From SB25 sp029560875 (lineage in GTDB: Bacteria; Bacteroidota; Bacteroidia; Bacteroidales; Tenuifilaceae), in NCBI GenBank assembly GCA_035388225.1, contig DAOOPM010000013.1:1-64000 (forward strand): a stretch of DNA of 64,000 bases, in the 5' to 3' direction. This document shows positions 52,916-63,689 of this stretch, piece by piece. Both the position numbers and the translations under genes were made by a program. Below the pieces are notes generated by a model. That model was given only the letters and a program-made list of their open reading frames with translations. It was not told the DNA's origin and made no database searches. Numbering within the stretch: position 1 is the stretch's first letter; the number at the start of each line of letters is the position of its first letter.

Positions 52916-52932
52916 CAAAAAACAAAAAAACA

Positions 52933-54198
52933 ATGGAAACAATATCAATAAATAAATCGAAACAAAGTCAAGTTAAAGAGAGTCAGTTGATTCAACGTCA
53001 GGTTATAGGTCTGTTCGGGTTTGGAACCGTAGGGCAGGGGCTTTACCACGTATTACAGGGTGTGCCAGCATCAAAGGCGTATATCAAGAAAATCTGCGTG
53101 AAGCAAGAGTTTAAGGAGCGACCAGTTGACAAGAAACTTATCACTTTCGACCCAAACGTAATTCTTGATGACCCAGAAATCAACCTTGTGGTTGAGTTAA
53201 TTGATAATGCTGATGATGCATACAAATTTGTGAAAGCATCGTTGCTTTTGGGTAAGAGCGTTGTGTCGGGGAATAAAACAATGCTTTCGCATCATTTAGA
53301 TGAGTTAATTCGTATTCAGCGCGAAACAGGTAGCGCTTTGCTCTACGATGCATCGGCTTGTGGCAGCATACCTGTTATCCGTAACCTTGAGGAGTACTAC
53401 GATAACGATTTGCTGACTTCAATTCGGGGTATTCTGAATGGCTCATCAAACTTTATTCTATCGCGAATTTTTAATCACGGCGAGAGTTATAATATTGCGC
53501 TTAAAAAAGCGCAGGACTTGGGCTTTGCCGAGAGTAATCCGGCCTTCGATGTAATGGGTTTTGATGCACTTTATAAGTTAATCATTCTTACAGTGCACGG
53601 TTTCGGAACGTACATTCATCCTAACGATGCTTTTTGTTACGGAATCCATAACCTATCAAAGTACGATATTCGCTATGCTCAGGAGCAAGGTAAGAAGATT
53701 AAGCTTGTTGCAACACTCCGAAAACTCGACAACGACAACTTTACCATATTTGTTTTGCCCACCCTTGTTGATTCCGACGATTACATTTACAATGTTGAGG
53801 ACGAGTTCAACGGAGTTGTAATTGAGGGCGCCTACTACGATAAGCAGTTTATGTTTGGTAAGGGTGCTGGTGGATTCCCAACGGGCTCTGCTGTTTTAAG
53901 CGATATTTCGGCGCGTTTCCACAATTACCGTTACGAGTATAAAAAGTTAAATTTCTTTACTCCGCCAGCATACACAACTGATGTTACGCTGGAACTGTTT
54001 ATCCGTTACCACGATATGGTAGACCTTTCAATCTTCGATATTTATGAATTGATTGAGCGTTACAATGGGCCTGAGCATCGTTGGGTAATTGCAAAGGTTA
54101 AGCTCTCAACGCTGATAAAAGTGAAGGATTTAATTCCAAAGTTGAATCTTTTTATCGCTTTTACTGGAAATTCGGATTTCAAAAGTGGTAACTTGTAA
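52933..54198 (+). CDS. hom: Homoserine dehydrogenase
   Basis: NAD(P)-binding fold with GLFGFGTVGQG at about residues 26-36, then VELIDNADDAYKFVKASLLL, the catalytic ASACGSIPVIRNLEEYYDND, GILNGSSNFILSRI and AFDVMGFDALYKLI. Reduces aspartate semialdehyde to homoserine for metX. Length 421. There is no ACT domain, so direct feedback by threonine is unlikely in this form. Same operon; a tandem repeat separates it from metX. Confidence 0.94.
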   Translation: METISINKSKQSQVKESQLIQRQVIGLFGFGTVGQGLYHVLQGVPASKAYIKKICVKQEFKERPVDKKLITFDPNVILDDPEINLVVELIDNADDAYKFVKASLLLGKSVVSGNKTMLSHHLDELIRIQRETGSALLYDASACGSIPVIRNLEEYYDNDLLTSIRGILNGSSNFILSRIFNHGESYNIALKKAQDLGFAESNPAFDVMGFDALYKLIILTVHGFGTYIHPNDAFCYGIHNLSKYDIRYAQEQGKKIKLVATLRKLDNDNFTIFVLPTLVDSDDYIYNVEDEFNGVVIEGAYYDKQFMFGKGAGGFPTGSAVLSDISARFHNYRYEYKKLNFFTPPAYTTDVTLELFIRYHDMVDLSIFDIYELIERYNGPEHRWVIAKVKLSTLIKVKDLIPKLNLFIAFTGNSDFKSGNL

Positions 54199-54287
54199 TT
54201 TAAGTGATTAGGCTAATAGTTATTGGTTATTAAGAGGATTTAATGTCACATGTAACTGGTCACTCGTCACTTTCTAAAGAAAACAAA

Positions 54288-57200
54288 ATGAAGAACAACA
54301 TACTAACAGACCAATTAAGCCAACGAATCCTCGTTCTGGATGGTGCAATGGGAACAATGATTCAGCGATTTAAACTACAGGAGGACGATTTCCGTGGTTC
54401 GCTATTCGCAAATCATCCCCAGAACCTTAAGGGCGATAACGATTTGTTGGTTCTTACCCGGCCCGATGTAATTGAGTCAATACATCGCGATTACTTGGCT
54501 GCAGGTGCCGATATTATTGAGACAAACACCTTCAACGCAACCACTATTTCGCAGGCCGATTACGGAATGCAGGATTGGGTTGAGAAAATTAACATTGAAG
54601 GGGCGCGTATTGCCCGCAAAGTTGCCGATGAATTTACTGCTCTGAATCCAAGTAAGCCAAGATTTGTGGCGGGTTCAATAGGGCCAACCAATCGCACCGC
54701 ATCAATGTCGCCCGATGTGAACAGGCCAGGCTATCGTTCTGTCACATTCTTCGATTTAGTTTTGGCTTACAGCCAGCAGGTTAGGGCGTTAATTGAGGGT
54801 GGTGTTGATATTCTTTTGGTTGAAACCATTTTCGATACGCTCAATGCCAAGGCAGCCCTTTTCGCAATATCCAATGTTTTGGATGAGTTGCAGAGAGATG
54901 TTCCCGTAATGGTTTCGGCAACTGTGGCCGATGTCAGTGGTCGTTTGCTAGCTGGTCAAACCTTGGATGCTTTTCTGACCTCGGTATCGCATTACCCTTT
55001 ACTTAGCGTTGGTTTGAACTGTGCTTTTGGTGCTGAGCAGTTGTTGCCATATATCGAGGAACTATCGGCCAAGTCAAAGTTTAGAATAAGCGTTCACCCA
55101 AATGCTGGCTTGCCAAATCAACTTGGACAGTACGACCAATCGGCGGAGCAAATGTCAGTTGTTGTTGAGCGAATATTGAAGTCGAACTTGGTTAATATTG
55201 TTGGTGGTTGCTGCGGTACAACTCCTTTGCATATTGAGAAGATAGCAGGTTTGGTTGATAGCTACTCACCCCGACAAGTTCCTTCAATCCAAAAGTATAC
55301 CCGATTATCAGGTTTGGAATTGCTGGAGATACGACCCGATACCAACTTTTTGAACATTGGCGAGCGTACCAATGTGGCTGGCTCCAAAAAGTTTGCAAAA
55401 CTAATTGCCGATGGTAAGTATGCCGAGGCCATATCAGTTGCACGCGAGCAGGTTGATGGCGGTGCGCAGGCCATTGATATTTGTATGGACGATGCCCTGA
55501 TTAATGCACCTCAAGCAATGACTGAGTTTTTGAATATGGTTGCATCGGAACCCGATATTGCTAAAGTTCCTGTGATGATTGATTCGTCGAGGTTTGAGGC
55601 AATAGAGGCTGGTTTGCAGTGTACACAGGGCAAAAGCATAGTTAACTCAATTAGTTTGAAGGAGGGCGAGGCGGAATTCATTCGTCGTGCTAAACTAATA
55701 AGGCAGTATGGAGCAGCAGTTGTGGTAATGCTTTTCGATGAAAATGGGCAGGCCACAACCACCGAGCATCGTATTGCTGTGGCAGAGCGTTCCTATAAAC
55801 TTCTTACGCAAGTTGCGGGCTATGAGCCCGAGGATATCATTTTCGACCCCAATATTCTTGCAATTGGAACCGGAATGGTTGAACACGCATCGCAAGCTGT
55901 TAGTTTTATTGAAACTTGCAAGTGGATTAAGCAAAATCTTCCTGGTGCAAAGGTTAGCGGCGGCGTTAGCAATTTATCGTTCTCGTTTAGGGGGAATAAT
56001 GCCATTCGCGAGGCCATTCACTCAGTTTTTCTGTATCACGCTATAAATGCGGGAATGGATATGGGCATTGTGAATCCATCGCTTTTGCAGGTTTACTCGG
56101 AAATTGAGCCCGATTTGTTGCAGTTGACTGAGGATTTAGTTTTAAATCGTAGACGCGATGCAACTGAGCGTTTGCTTGCATTTGCTCAAAATATCTCGCA
56201 GGAAAAAGTTGAGGAACATAAAATTCAGGAGTGGCGTAACGAACCGGTGGCTAAACGTTTACAGCACTCACTTGTAAAGGGAATTACCGATTTTATAGTT
56301 GACGATACCAACGAAGCATATCGTAATTTGGGCTCTGCAATTAGTGTGATTGAAGGCCCTTTGATGGAAGGAATGGCCGAAGTTGGCAATCTGTTTGGCT
56401 CAGGAAAAATGTTTCTTCCTCAGGTTGTGAAAAGCGCTAGGGTAATGAAGGCTGCCGTGGCAGTTCTTGAACCTTACCTGAATGGCACTGCTGAACTTGA
56501 GCAAAACCAAGCACAGAAAGGCACAATTGTGCTTGCCACTGTCAAGGGCGATGTTCACGATATCGGGAAAAATATTGTGGGCGTTGTGTTGGCCTGTAAC
56601 GGTTACCGAATTATCGATTTGGGAGTAATGGTTCCAGTGGAGCGAATTATTGAGGAGATTGTGAAGAATAAAGCCGATATTTTGGGACTGAGTGGACTTA
56701 TTACTCCCTCGCTCGACGAAATGGCCCACGTGGTTAGGGAATTGGAACGCAATAATATCAAAATTCCGGTTCTTATTGGAGGAGCAACCACATCGGAGTT
56801 GCATACTGCGCTGCGGATTGATACTGGCTATTCTGGGGCTGTGGTTCACGTAAAGGATGCATCGCAGGCCAGCGGAGTTGTGGCTAATCTTTTGAGTGAC
56901 GAAAAGCGTCCCGCATACATTAATCAGGTGAAAGATAATTACGCTAAGTTGCGAGAAACCTATAGCGCTAGGAATATATCCTTGATTTCGGTGGATGATG
57001 CCCGTCGCAACTCCTTGAAATTGAATTGGAATGCGTATAATCCACCTGTTCCTAAGCAAACTGGAATTATCAGGTTTGATAATTACTCTTTGAAAGAGAT
57101 AAGAGAGTATATCGATTGGACTTTCTATTTCTTTTCGTGGGATATCAATGGTAAATACCCCGAGATATTCAACGACCCGTTAAAAGGAGCGGAGGCAAAG

Positions 57201-57956
57201 CGTTTGTTCGATGAGGCTAATGCTTTACTCGATGAGATTGTTGAGGGGAAATTGCTAAAGGCCTCAGGTGTTGTTGGAGTTTTTCCAGCAGCAGCAAGCG
57301 GCGATGATATTTTTATCTTTTCTGATGAATCGAGAAAGGAGATAAAGTCCAAGTTTTTCCAACTGCGTAATCAGGAGAAGAAGGACGATGGTTTGCCAAA
57401 CCTCTGTTTGTCCGATTTTATTGCACCTGTTGGCGCAAATGACGATTGGGTTGGATGCTTTGCAGTAACAGTTAGGCACGGAGCGGATGAGTTGGCCGAA
57501 AAATACCGTTCCGCCGGCGACGATTTTAAGGCGATAATGGTAAAAATTATTGCCGATAGGCTTGCTGAGGCCTTTGCGGAATTATTGCACCAAAAGATTC
57601 GTAGTGAGATATGGGCTTACAGCCCAGCCGAGGATTTGACCTTGCAGCAGATTCTGTCGGAGCGTTACAGTGGCATTCGTCCCGCACCGGGTTATCCTGC
57701 TTGCCCCGATCATCGTGGCAAACAGTTTATTTTCGATTTGCTCAATGTAACGCAAAACACAGGAATGACCTTAACCGAGAACCTCGCAATGAGTCCGGGG
57801 GCGTCGGTTGCGGGTTACTATTTCTCTCATCCCGAATCCAAGTACTTTACAGTGGGGAAAGTGTCGCAGGATCAGGTGCGCGATTATGCTCATCGTCTAG
57901 AGCTGAGCGTTGAGGAGGTTGAGAAGTTTATTCCAACGTATTTAGCCTACAGGTAA
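54288..57956 (+). CDS. metH: Cobalamin-dependent methionine synthase
   Basis: Start at the ATG at 54288 (MKNNILTD); an ATG at 54243 lies in non-coding-like sequence. Four modules: homocysteine-binding (residues about 10-320; GLNCAFG and VGGCCGTTP carry the zinc Cys), pterin-binding (about 345-600; FLNIGERTNVAGSKKF), cobalamin-binding (about 640-880; DVHDIG gives the axial His, and SGLITPSLDEM) and the C-terminal SAM-dependent reactivation domain (RPAPGYPACPDHRGK). Length 1222 is normal. Methylates homocysteine with methyltetrahydrofolate supplied by metF. Confidence 0.97.
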   Translation: MKNNILTDQLSQRILVLDGAMGTMIQRFKLQEDDFRGSLFANHPQNLKGDNDLLVLTRPDVIESIHRDYLAAGADIIETNTFNATTISQADYGMQDWVEKINIEGARIARKVADEFTALNPSKPRFVAGSIGPTNRTASMSPDVNRPGYRSVTFFDLVLAYSQQVRALIEGGVDILLVETIFDTLNAKAALFAISNVLDELQRDVPVMVSATVADVSGRLLAGQTLDAFLTSVSHYPLLSVGLNCAFGAEQLLPYIEELSAKSKFRISVHPNAGLPNQLGQYDQSAEQMSVVVERILKSNLVNIVGGCCGTTPLHIEKIAGLVDSYSPRQVPSIQKYTRLSGLELLEIRPDTNFLNIGERTNVAGSKKFAKLIADGKYAEAISVAREQVDGGAQAIDICMDDALINAPQAMTEFLNMVASEPDIAKVPVMIDSSRFEAIEAGLQCTQGKSIVNSISLKEGEAEFIRRAKLIRQYGAAVVVMLFDENGQATTTEHRIAVAERSYKLLTQVAGYEPEDIIFDPNILAIGTGMVEHASQAVSFIETCKWIKQNLPGAKVSGGVSNLSFSFRGNNAIREAIHSVFLYHAINAGMDMGIVNPSLLQVYSEIEPDLLQLTEDLVLNRRRDATERLLAFAQNISQEKVEEHKIQEWRNEPVAKRLQHSLVKGITDFIVDDTNEAYRNLGSAISVIEGPLMEGMAEVGNLFGSGKMFLPQVVKSARVMKAAVAVLEPYLNGTAELEQNQAQKGTIVLATVKGDVHDIGKNIVGVVLACNGYRIIDLGVMVPVERIIEEIVKNKADILGLSGLITPSLDEMAHVVRELERNNIKIPVLIGGATTSELHTALRIDTGYSGAVVHVKDASQASGVVANLLSDEKRPAYINQVKDNYAKLRETYSARNISLISVDDARRNSLKLNWNAYNPPVPKQTGIIRFDNYSLKEIREYIDWTFYFFSWDINGKYPEIFNDPLKGAEAKRLFDEANALLDEIVEGKLLKASGVVGVFPAAASGDDIFIFSDESRKEIKSKFFQLRNQEKKDDGLPNLCLSDFIAPVGANDDWVGCFAVTVRHGADELAEKYRSAGDDFKAIMVKIIADRLAEAFAELLHQKIRSEIWAYSPAEDLTLQQILSERYSGIRPAPGYPACPDHRGKQFIFDLLNVTQNTGMTLTENLAMSPGASVAGYYFSHPESKYFTVGKVSQDQVRDYAHRLELSVEEVEKFIPTYLAYR

Positions 57957-58028
57957 AGCAGTTTCTACATTTCTGCGTAAGCAGGAATCTATTTTGCTTT
58001 TTTTGATTAACGATTAATCTTACACGAA

Positions 58029-58982
58029 ATGAAAGTAATTAACATTCTAAAAAAGTCGAAATCAACGTTGTTCTCCTTTGAGTTGCTTCCTCCTCTAAAG
58101 GGTCATAACATTCAAACTATTTTTGATAGCATCGATAAGTTGGTTGAGTTCAATCCAGCATACATAAATATTACATACCACAAGGAAGAGGTCGTTTATA
58201 GACCGGACCCTTTTGGGGGAGTTGAGCCAGTGAAAGTGCGCCGTAGACCAGGAACCGTTGGGCTTTCAGCAGCAATTCAGCAGCGATACAAAATTGATGT
58301 TGTTCCACACCTTATTTGTGGAGGTTTTGACACCCACGAAACCGAGGATGCGCTTATCGATTTGGACTTCCTTGGGATACAGAATGTGTTAGTTGTCCGT
58401 GGCGATGCCGATAAGATAACCGGAAAATTCGAACCCAAGAGGGGAGGGCATAGGTATGCTGTGGATTTGGTGCGTCAGGTGGAGAAGTTGAATAAGGGCA
58501 TCTACCTTGAGAATCTTATGGAAACCCCTAAGCAAACAGAGTTTTGTGTTGGAGTTGCAGGTTATCCAGAGAAGCATCCAGAGTCACCCAATTTTGAATC
58601 GGATATTAAGCATTTAAAGGCAAAGGTCGATGCCGGCGCAAGTTATATTGTCACTCAGCTCTTCTTTGATAATTCCAAGTATTTCAAATTTGTTGAAAGT
58701 TGTAGGAATGCAGGCATTAAAGTCCCAATAATTCCTGGAGTTAAACCAATATCAATAAAGGAGCATATTAGTTTGTTGCCCAAAGTATTTGGTGTTCAAA
58801 TTCCGCAGGAACTAGTAAGTGCTGTTGAGAAATGTGAAACAAACCGTGAGGTGTACGAATTGGGCATAGAGTGGGCAATTAATCAGGCAAAGGAACTTAA
58901 GAGTGCCAATGTACCTGCAATACATTTTTACACTATGGGCAAATCCAACAATATTGCTAGGATTGCAAGTGCTGTTTTTTAA
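58029..58982 (+). CDS. metF: 5,10-methylenetetrahydrofolate reductase
   Basis: FAD-binding barrel. Motifs: FSFELLPPLKGHNIQTIFDS, PAYINITYHKE, HLICGGFDTHETEDAL, NVLVVRGDADK (FAD and folate region), GVAGYPEKHPESPNFESDIK, TQLFFDNSKYF and PIIPGVKPIS. Length 317. It supplies methyltetrahydrofolate to metH and follows it by 72 bp. Last gene of the operon. Confidence 0.96.
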   Translation: MKVINILKKSKSTLFSFELLPPLKGHNIQTIFDSIDKLVEFNPAYINITYHKEEVVYRPDPFGGVEPVKVRRRPGTVGLSAAIQQRYKIDVVPHLICGGFDTHETEDALIDLDFLGIQNVLVVRGDADKITGKFEPKRGGHRYAVDLVRQVEKLNKGIYLENLMETPKQTEFCVGVAGYPEKHPESPNFESDIKHLKAKVDAGASYIVTQLFFDNSKYFKFVESCRNAGIKVPIIPGVKPISIKEHISLLPKVFGVQIPQELVSAVEKCETNREVYELGIEWAINQAKELKSANVPAIHFYTMGKSNNIARIASAVF

Positions 58983-59069
58983 CATATTCGTTATAAAACT
59001 TGCTTTTAATTTGAATATGCCTTAACTTCAACATGCGAGATTTATCTCAATTTTTTGAATACTAAGTAT

Positions 59070-61399
59070 ATGGATAATAATTCGACATTCGATAATAAGG
59101 ATAACTTCAAAAAAGCCAATCAAAATTTAGAGCGAAAATATCGGTTGCTTTTTGAGAAATCGCCTGTTGGAATCTTTCAGTTTGACAATAATGCAATCAT
59201 AATAGACTGTAACGATAGATTTATTGATATACTAAAGTCAAGCCGAGAAAAGGTTATCGGGCTCGATATGCATAATTTGAAAGATAAGTCTGTTCTGAAT
59301 GCTTGTTTAGATGCTATTAAAGGAGTTCAAGGATTTTACGAAGGAGTATACCATGTTACCACCAGCGATGCAATAATATCTGTTAGTTTAAAGACTGTTC
59401 CATTTATTGTTGATGGAACCGATGATATGCAAGGAGGCATTGGAATAGTTGAGGATATTACGGAGCGTGTAAAAGCCGACGAAGTACTTAAGAAGAAGGA
59501 ACAAGATTTCCGTATACTTTCATCGCTTACCACCGATGCTGCTTCGGTGTTAAGTTTTAACCCCGATGGAACTTTCAATAGGCAGTGGCTTAGCGATAGT
59601 TTGCTACATACCGTTGGCTATACTCCCGACGAAATAGATTCCTTTGAGAAGTGGGCAAATATTGTTCACCCTGATGATATTCTTCCCTACAAAGAGGCCG
59701 TGGGAAAAATAATGCAAGGCCAAAAGGTGTCGTTGGATTTCAGAATTATTGACAAGAAAGGGAAAATGTTTTGGGTTAACAATACGGTTTTCCCTGAGTA
59801 TGATGAATCTGGGCGTCCTGTAAGGTTGATTAGTGCGTTAAAGGATATTACTGCAGAGAAAGAAGCAGAAATAGCCCTTAGCTATCAGCGTAATTTGCTC
59901 GATACAATAATTAATATTGCCCCTGTGGGTATTTGGCTATCTAAGCCCGATGGCTCATATCCAATCATCAACAAAAACTTTTCTGAATTAATAGGCTATG
60001 GCACATCAATGTTCTCAATGACTTCGGAGGAGTTAGAGCACTGCCGGAAAAGTGATGATGTGGCTTTAAAATCAGATGAACCAATAGAGACCGAGGAGGA
60101 AATAACCTTTACCGATGGAAATAAGCATACCATTAAAGTGTTTAAACGTAGAGTTTTTGATGTAAACGGTTCTGTTCTTGGTGTACTCGGTATTTCTACT
60201 GATATTACAGAGCGCAAGCGTTACGAGAAAGCTCTTGTTGAAGCATTGGAGAAGGCAGAGGAATCCGATAGGTTAAAATCTGCATTTCTTGCAAATATGA
60301 GTCACGAAATTCGTACCCCGCTCAATGGTATTATTGGATTTTCTAAGTATTTGAGGAATTTCCCAGATACTAATCGAGAAGAAACTTTGAAGTTTCTTAA
60401 TATTATATGTAACAGTGCCGACCATTTGTTGAATCTTATCAACGATATTATTGATATTTCGAAGATTGAAGTGGGACAGTTAAAAATTGCACCAGAGTCA
60501 ATCAACCTCAACGCCTTGCTTAATGAGATTTATACCTTTTACTACTCAGCAAATCCCGATTTGTCGAAGCGTGGCGTTAGCTTTAGGATTACAACCTCGC
60601 TTTCCGATGCTGAATCGAGTATTGTTGTAGACAAGGTTCGACTGCGCCAAATCCTAAATAATTTAATTGGTAATGCGCTGAAATTTACAAAGGATGGAAG
60701 TGTTGAGTTTGGCTACGAACTAGCCCCCGACAAGAATTATGTACGGTTTTTGTAAAGGACACCGGGATAGGAATCCCTAAGGATAAGATTGAACTGATAT
60801 TCCAGCGTTTCCGCCAGGCCGATATAGATATAACCAAAAAGTTTGGAGGAACAGGGCTTGGGTTGGCAATATCAAAATCGTTGGTGGACTTAATGGGTGG
60901 TAATATTTGGGTTGATTCTCAACCTGAAATTGGGTCTACTTTCTACTTCACTTTACCATTCATAAAAACTGCCATACCTGTTGCCAAATCCGATACCCAA
61001 TTCGAATTCAATGAGGTAATGGATAAACTTAAGGGGAAACGGATTTTGATTGCCGAGGATGATACCAATAGTTTATTTTACCTGAAAACTGTGTTGCAGA
61101 ACGCTGGCATAGCTTGCTTGGAAGCGCTAAATGGTCGCGATGCAGTTAACCTATTCCTCAAAAACCCAGATGTTGACTTAATTCTTATGGATTTAAAAAT
61201 GCCAGAACTTAGTGGTTTTGAGGCCATAAAAGAAATTCGCAAGGTAAGTCCAAAAGTCCCAATAATAGTTCAAACCGCACACGTATTCAACGACGAGAAA
61301 GTTTTATGTAACGCAATGGGGTGCAACAACTTTATATCGAAACCCGTAGATGTAAATGTTCTATTTAGCGCCTTAATTCAATTGATTGGGAAAAGGTAA
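59070..61399 (+). pseudogene. Hybrid PAS sensor histidine kinase, broken by a one-base deletion
   Basis: ATG at 59070; three PAS domains (about residues 20-135, 145-265 and 275-395, ending DITERVK, DITAEKE, DITERKR), HisKA with phospho-acceptor His412 in NMSHEIRTPLNGIIGF, and a HATPase that starts VRLRQILNNLIGNALKF. The frame then ends at TAA 60753-60755. The rest of the HATPase (KDTGIGIP, FGGTGLGLAISKSL) and a receiver domain (ILIAEDDTNSLF, LILMDLKMPELSG) continue in the next frame from about 60750 to 61399. The T run at 60747-60751 has five T; six would restore VRFFVKDTGIG and a 776-residue protein. Either a real null allele or a sequencing error. Abuts a convergent GNAT gene. Confidence 0.88.
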
Positions 61400-61867
61400 T
61401 TAAAGCGTTTTCTCAAAAATTATTTTCACAAACTCTTCCTTTGGTGGAGGCGCAATGCCTTTATTCTCAAATCCATTCTCCTCAAGTAAGCAAACAATCG
61501 ATTTGTCGTCAACAGGAATATAACCCGTGATGACTTTATATTTGTTGTCCTTTGCAAAGTCTAAAGCAAAAGTTAATAGTTGATGTGCTAAACCTTTCTT
61601 TTGAAATGCAGGGTAAATTGCTAACCTACTTAATGTTAGGGTTTGCTTATTGGTTTCGTCAGGTTTAAGAGTTATTGTTCCAACAGGAACGTGGTTGTAG
61701 AAAACAACGTAAACGAAGCCCTTCTCTATATCAGTGGCAATTTCATTAAAATCGGCCATGCTATTGTTCCAGTACTTAACGCCCTTTTCGAGCAGTTGAC
61801 GGGAGCATTCTCTTATTATGTAAAGCACCGCCAATAGTTGGTGCTTTTGGGCCTTGGATATTTCCAT
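61400..61867 (-). CDS. GNAT-family N-acetyltransferase
   Basis: Acetyl-CoA binding fold of 155 residues. Motif A is LAIYPAFQKKGLAHQLLTFA (Q-K-K-G-L-A phosphate loop), preceded by the strand GTITLKPDE and followed by VITGYIPVDDKSIVCLLEEN and a GFENKG end. Substrate unknown. It shares its end with the kinase gene at the stop codons and lies 2 bp upstream of nothing but the amidohydrolase start region, so the amidohydrolase and GNAT genes may be one unit. Confidence 0.88.
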   Translation of the reverse strand: MEISKAQKHQLLAVLYIIRECSRQLLEKGVKYWNNSMADFNEIATDIEKGFVYVVFYNHVPVGTITLKPDETNKQTLTLSRLAIYPAFQKKGLAHQLLTFALDFAKDNKYKVITGYIPVDDKSIVCLLEENGFENKGIAPPPKEEFVKIIFEKTL

Positions 61868-61869
61868 AT

Positions 61870-63504
61870 CTATTGGTTTACATCGTATACCTTTTCACCA
61901 TTTATATAAGTTTGCTGAACTTTAATGTAGGGTACATCCTTAATGGAGTCGTTCATCAAATCAAAATCTAGCACAACGAAATCGGCAAATTTTCCAACTT
62001 CAAGGCTACCCTTGATATTTTCCTCAAAGGCCGATTTTACTGCCCAAATTGTCATAGCGCGGAGCGCTTGCTCGCGTGTAAGAGCATTCTCCATTTGGAA
62101 TCCGTCCTTGGGCTCGCCGTTAAAGTGTTGGCGAACTACCCCTGAATAGAATCCGTAGAGTGGATTTATATGCTCAATTGGAAAATCGCTTCCGTTGGGC
62201 AACCATCCATTCTGCTGGAGCAATTCCTGATATGCGTATGCATACTTGATTCTATCGCCCAAACGCTCGTTGGCCCAATCCATATCCGATGTTGCGTGTG
62301 TGGTTTGGATTGATGGAATAATATTGTACTTACCGTATCGAGGCATATCCTGTGGATCAACTACCTGTGAATGCTCAATTCTCCAGCGCTTATCGTTGTT
62401 CTCATCTAGATATTTTGAGTATATATCAATCATTAATCTAACGGCTGCATCGCCAATACAGTGCGTGCAAACCTGGTAGCCAGCATCGCTTGCAATTTTG
62501 CATACAGAGTCAAGTTTTTCGGTTGTTTCAACTTGAATTCCAATGTTTTTGGGGTCATCGGAGTATGGTTTTAACAGTAACGCTCCGCGTGAGCCTAGAG
62601 CCCCGTCAGCATATATTTTAATTGAACGTACGGTTAGCCAGTCTGTTTGGTAAACTCCTTTATTTACAAAAGTTTCGTAATTCGATTTTGTTGGGTTGAG
62701 CCAAGCATTAATTCGCATTTTTAGCGAGCCACTCTTCTGTAACGAATCAACAAGAAAAACTTCATCGGTATCCAATCCTGCATCGTGAACTCCTGTTAGT
62801 CCAACTGCAAAGCAGTTCTTTTGTGCGTTGATTAATGCATTGGTTTTTTCCTCTTTTGTTGACTCAGGAATACATTTACGCACAAGCTCCATTGCGTTAT
62901 CAACCAGAACTCCTGTAGGTTTTCCATTGACTTTAATGATTTCACCACCATTGATGGTTGTTTTGGCGGTAATACCTGCTATCTCAAGCGCTTTTTGATT
63001 GGCTATTGCAGCGTGGCCATCAATTCTAACAATGTAAACGGGTTTGTCGGGGAAAGCCTTGTTGAGTAGTTCGTTTGTGGGGAATTGCTTTACAGCCCAC
63101 TCGTTCTGGTTCCAACCTCTACCTTTCACCCACTCTGTGGAGTATCGGTTTTGGTTTTCAACTAATCGCTTTACAACCTCTTCCCAATTCTTTGCACCCG
63201 CCAACCAAGCGTTCGGTAAACCAAGTCCATAGCCTAAAAAATGACAGTGGGGGTCAATAAACCCAGGGTAAATGTATTTTCCAGTAGCATCAAAAGTGTT
63301 TGTCGATTCGTACTTTTTCTCTATAGTTTCTTTTTCGCCAATAGCAACAATTTTTCCATTGCTTATGGCCATACTACTATGGACTGTAAAGGCGGAGTCA
63401 ACTGAGTATATTTTTGCGTTAGTTACAATTAAATCAACTTTTTCGCGTTTAATACAAGCCATTGCTGAGATTGCGGTTAGGATTATTAATGTATTTTTAA
63501 TCAT
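61870..63504 (-). CDS. Amidohydrolase family protein (YtcJ-like), signal peptide
   Basis: N-terminal lipoprotein-like signal (AISAMAC). The metal-dependent hydrolase core shows IYPGFIDPHCHFLGYGLGLP (the H-x-H metal ligands), DGHAAIANQKALEIAG, TGVHDAGLD, KIYADGALGSRGALL, CTHCIGDAAVRLMIDIYSKY, WRIEHSQVVDP and GSDFPIEHINPLYGFYSGV with the terminal Asp. Length 544 fits the YtcJ/Amidohydro_3 subfamily, often exported in Bacteroidota. Substrate unknown. It precedes the GNAT gene by 2 bp, a probable operon. Confidence 0.92.
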   Translation of the reverse strand: MIKNTLIILTAISAMACIKREKVDLIVTNAKIYSVDSAFTVHSSMAISNGKIVAIGEKETIEKKYESTNTFDATGKYIYPGFIDPHCHFLGYGLGLPNAWLAGAKNWEEVVKRLVENQNRYSTEWVKGRGWNQNEWAVKQFPTNELLNKAFPDKPVYIVRIDGHAAIANQKALEIAGITAKTTINGGEIIKVNGKPTGVLVDNAMELVRKCIPESTKEEKTNALINAQKNCFAVGLTGVHDAGLDTDEVFLVDSLQKSGSLKMRINAWLNPTKSNYETFVNKGVYQTDWLTVRSIKIYADGALGSRGALLLKPYSDDPKNIGIQVETTEKLDSVCKIASDAGYQVCTHCIGDAAVRLMIDIYSKYLDENNDKRWRIEHSQVVDPQDMPRYGKYNIIPSIQTTHATSDMDWANERLGDRIKYAYAYQELLQQNGWLPNGSDFPIEHINPLYGFYSGVVRQHFNGEPKDGFQMENALTREQALRAMTIWAVKSAFEENIKGSLEVGKFADFVVLDFDLMNDSIKDVPYIKVQQTYINGEKVYDVNQ

Positions 63505-63664
63505 TGGTTTAAAAGTTCAGGGTTACTAGAAAAACCAAATTTAATCTTTTGTTTTGAATTATAAAATGATGTTGAATTTTGTAAAATCATGAGTATGCAA
63601 TACCTTGATGTGTTAGTAACTCAATAACTCAATCCCCTTATAACCGACTAACCAAAAAAATCTG

Positions 63665-63672
63665 TAGTTTTG
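63665..63672 (+). promoter_or_regulatory. -7 box upstream of the last gene
   Basis: TAGTTTTG matches TAnnTTTG, 18 bp before the ATG at 63690. No clear -33 element. Confidence 0.45.
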
Positions 63673-63689
63673 AATTTTTAAAATAGATA

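Noticed and set aside
56400..57059. 219-codon minus-strand ORF opposite metH
   Set aside because: It lies within the cobalamin domain of metH and is a shadow of its codon pattern.
60747..60755. Programmed frameshift in the hybrid kinase
   Set aside because: The run of five T lacks a slippery heptamer with a downstream pseudoknot that I can see; a simple deletion explains it.
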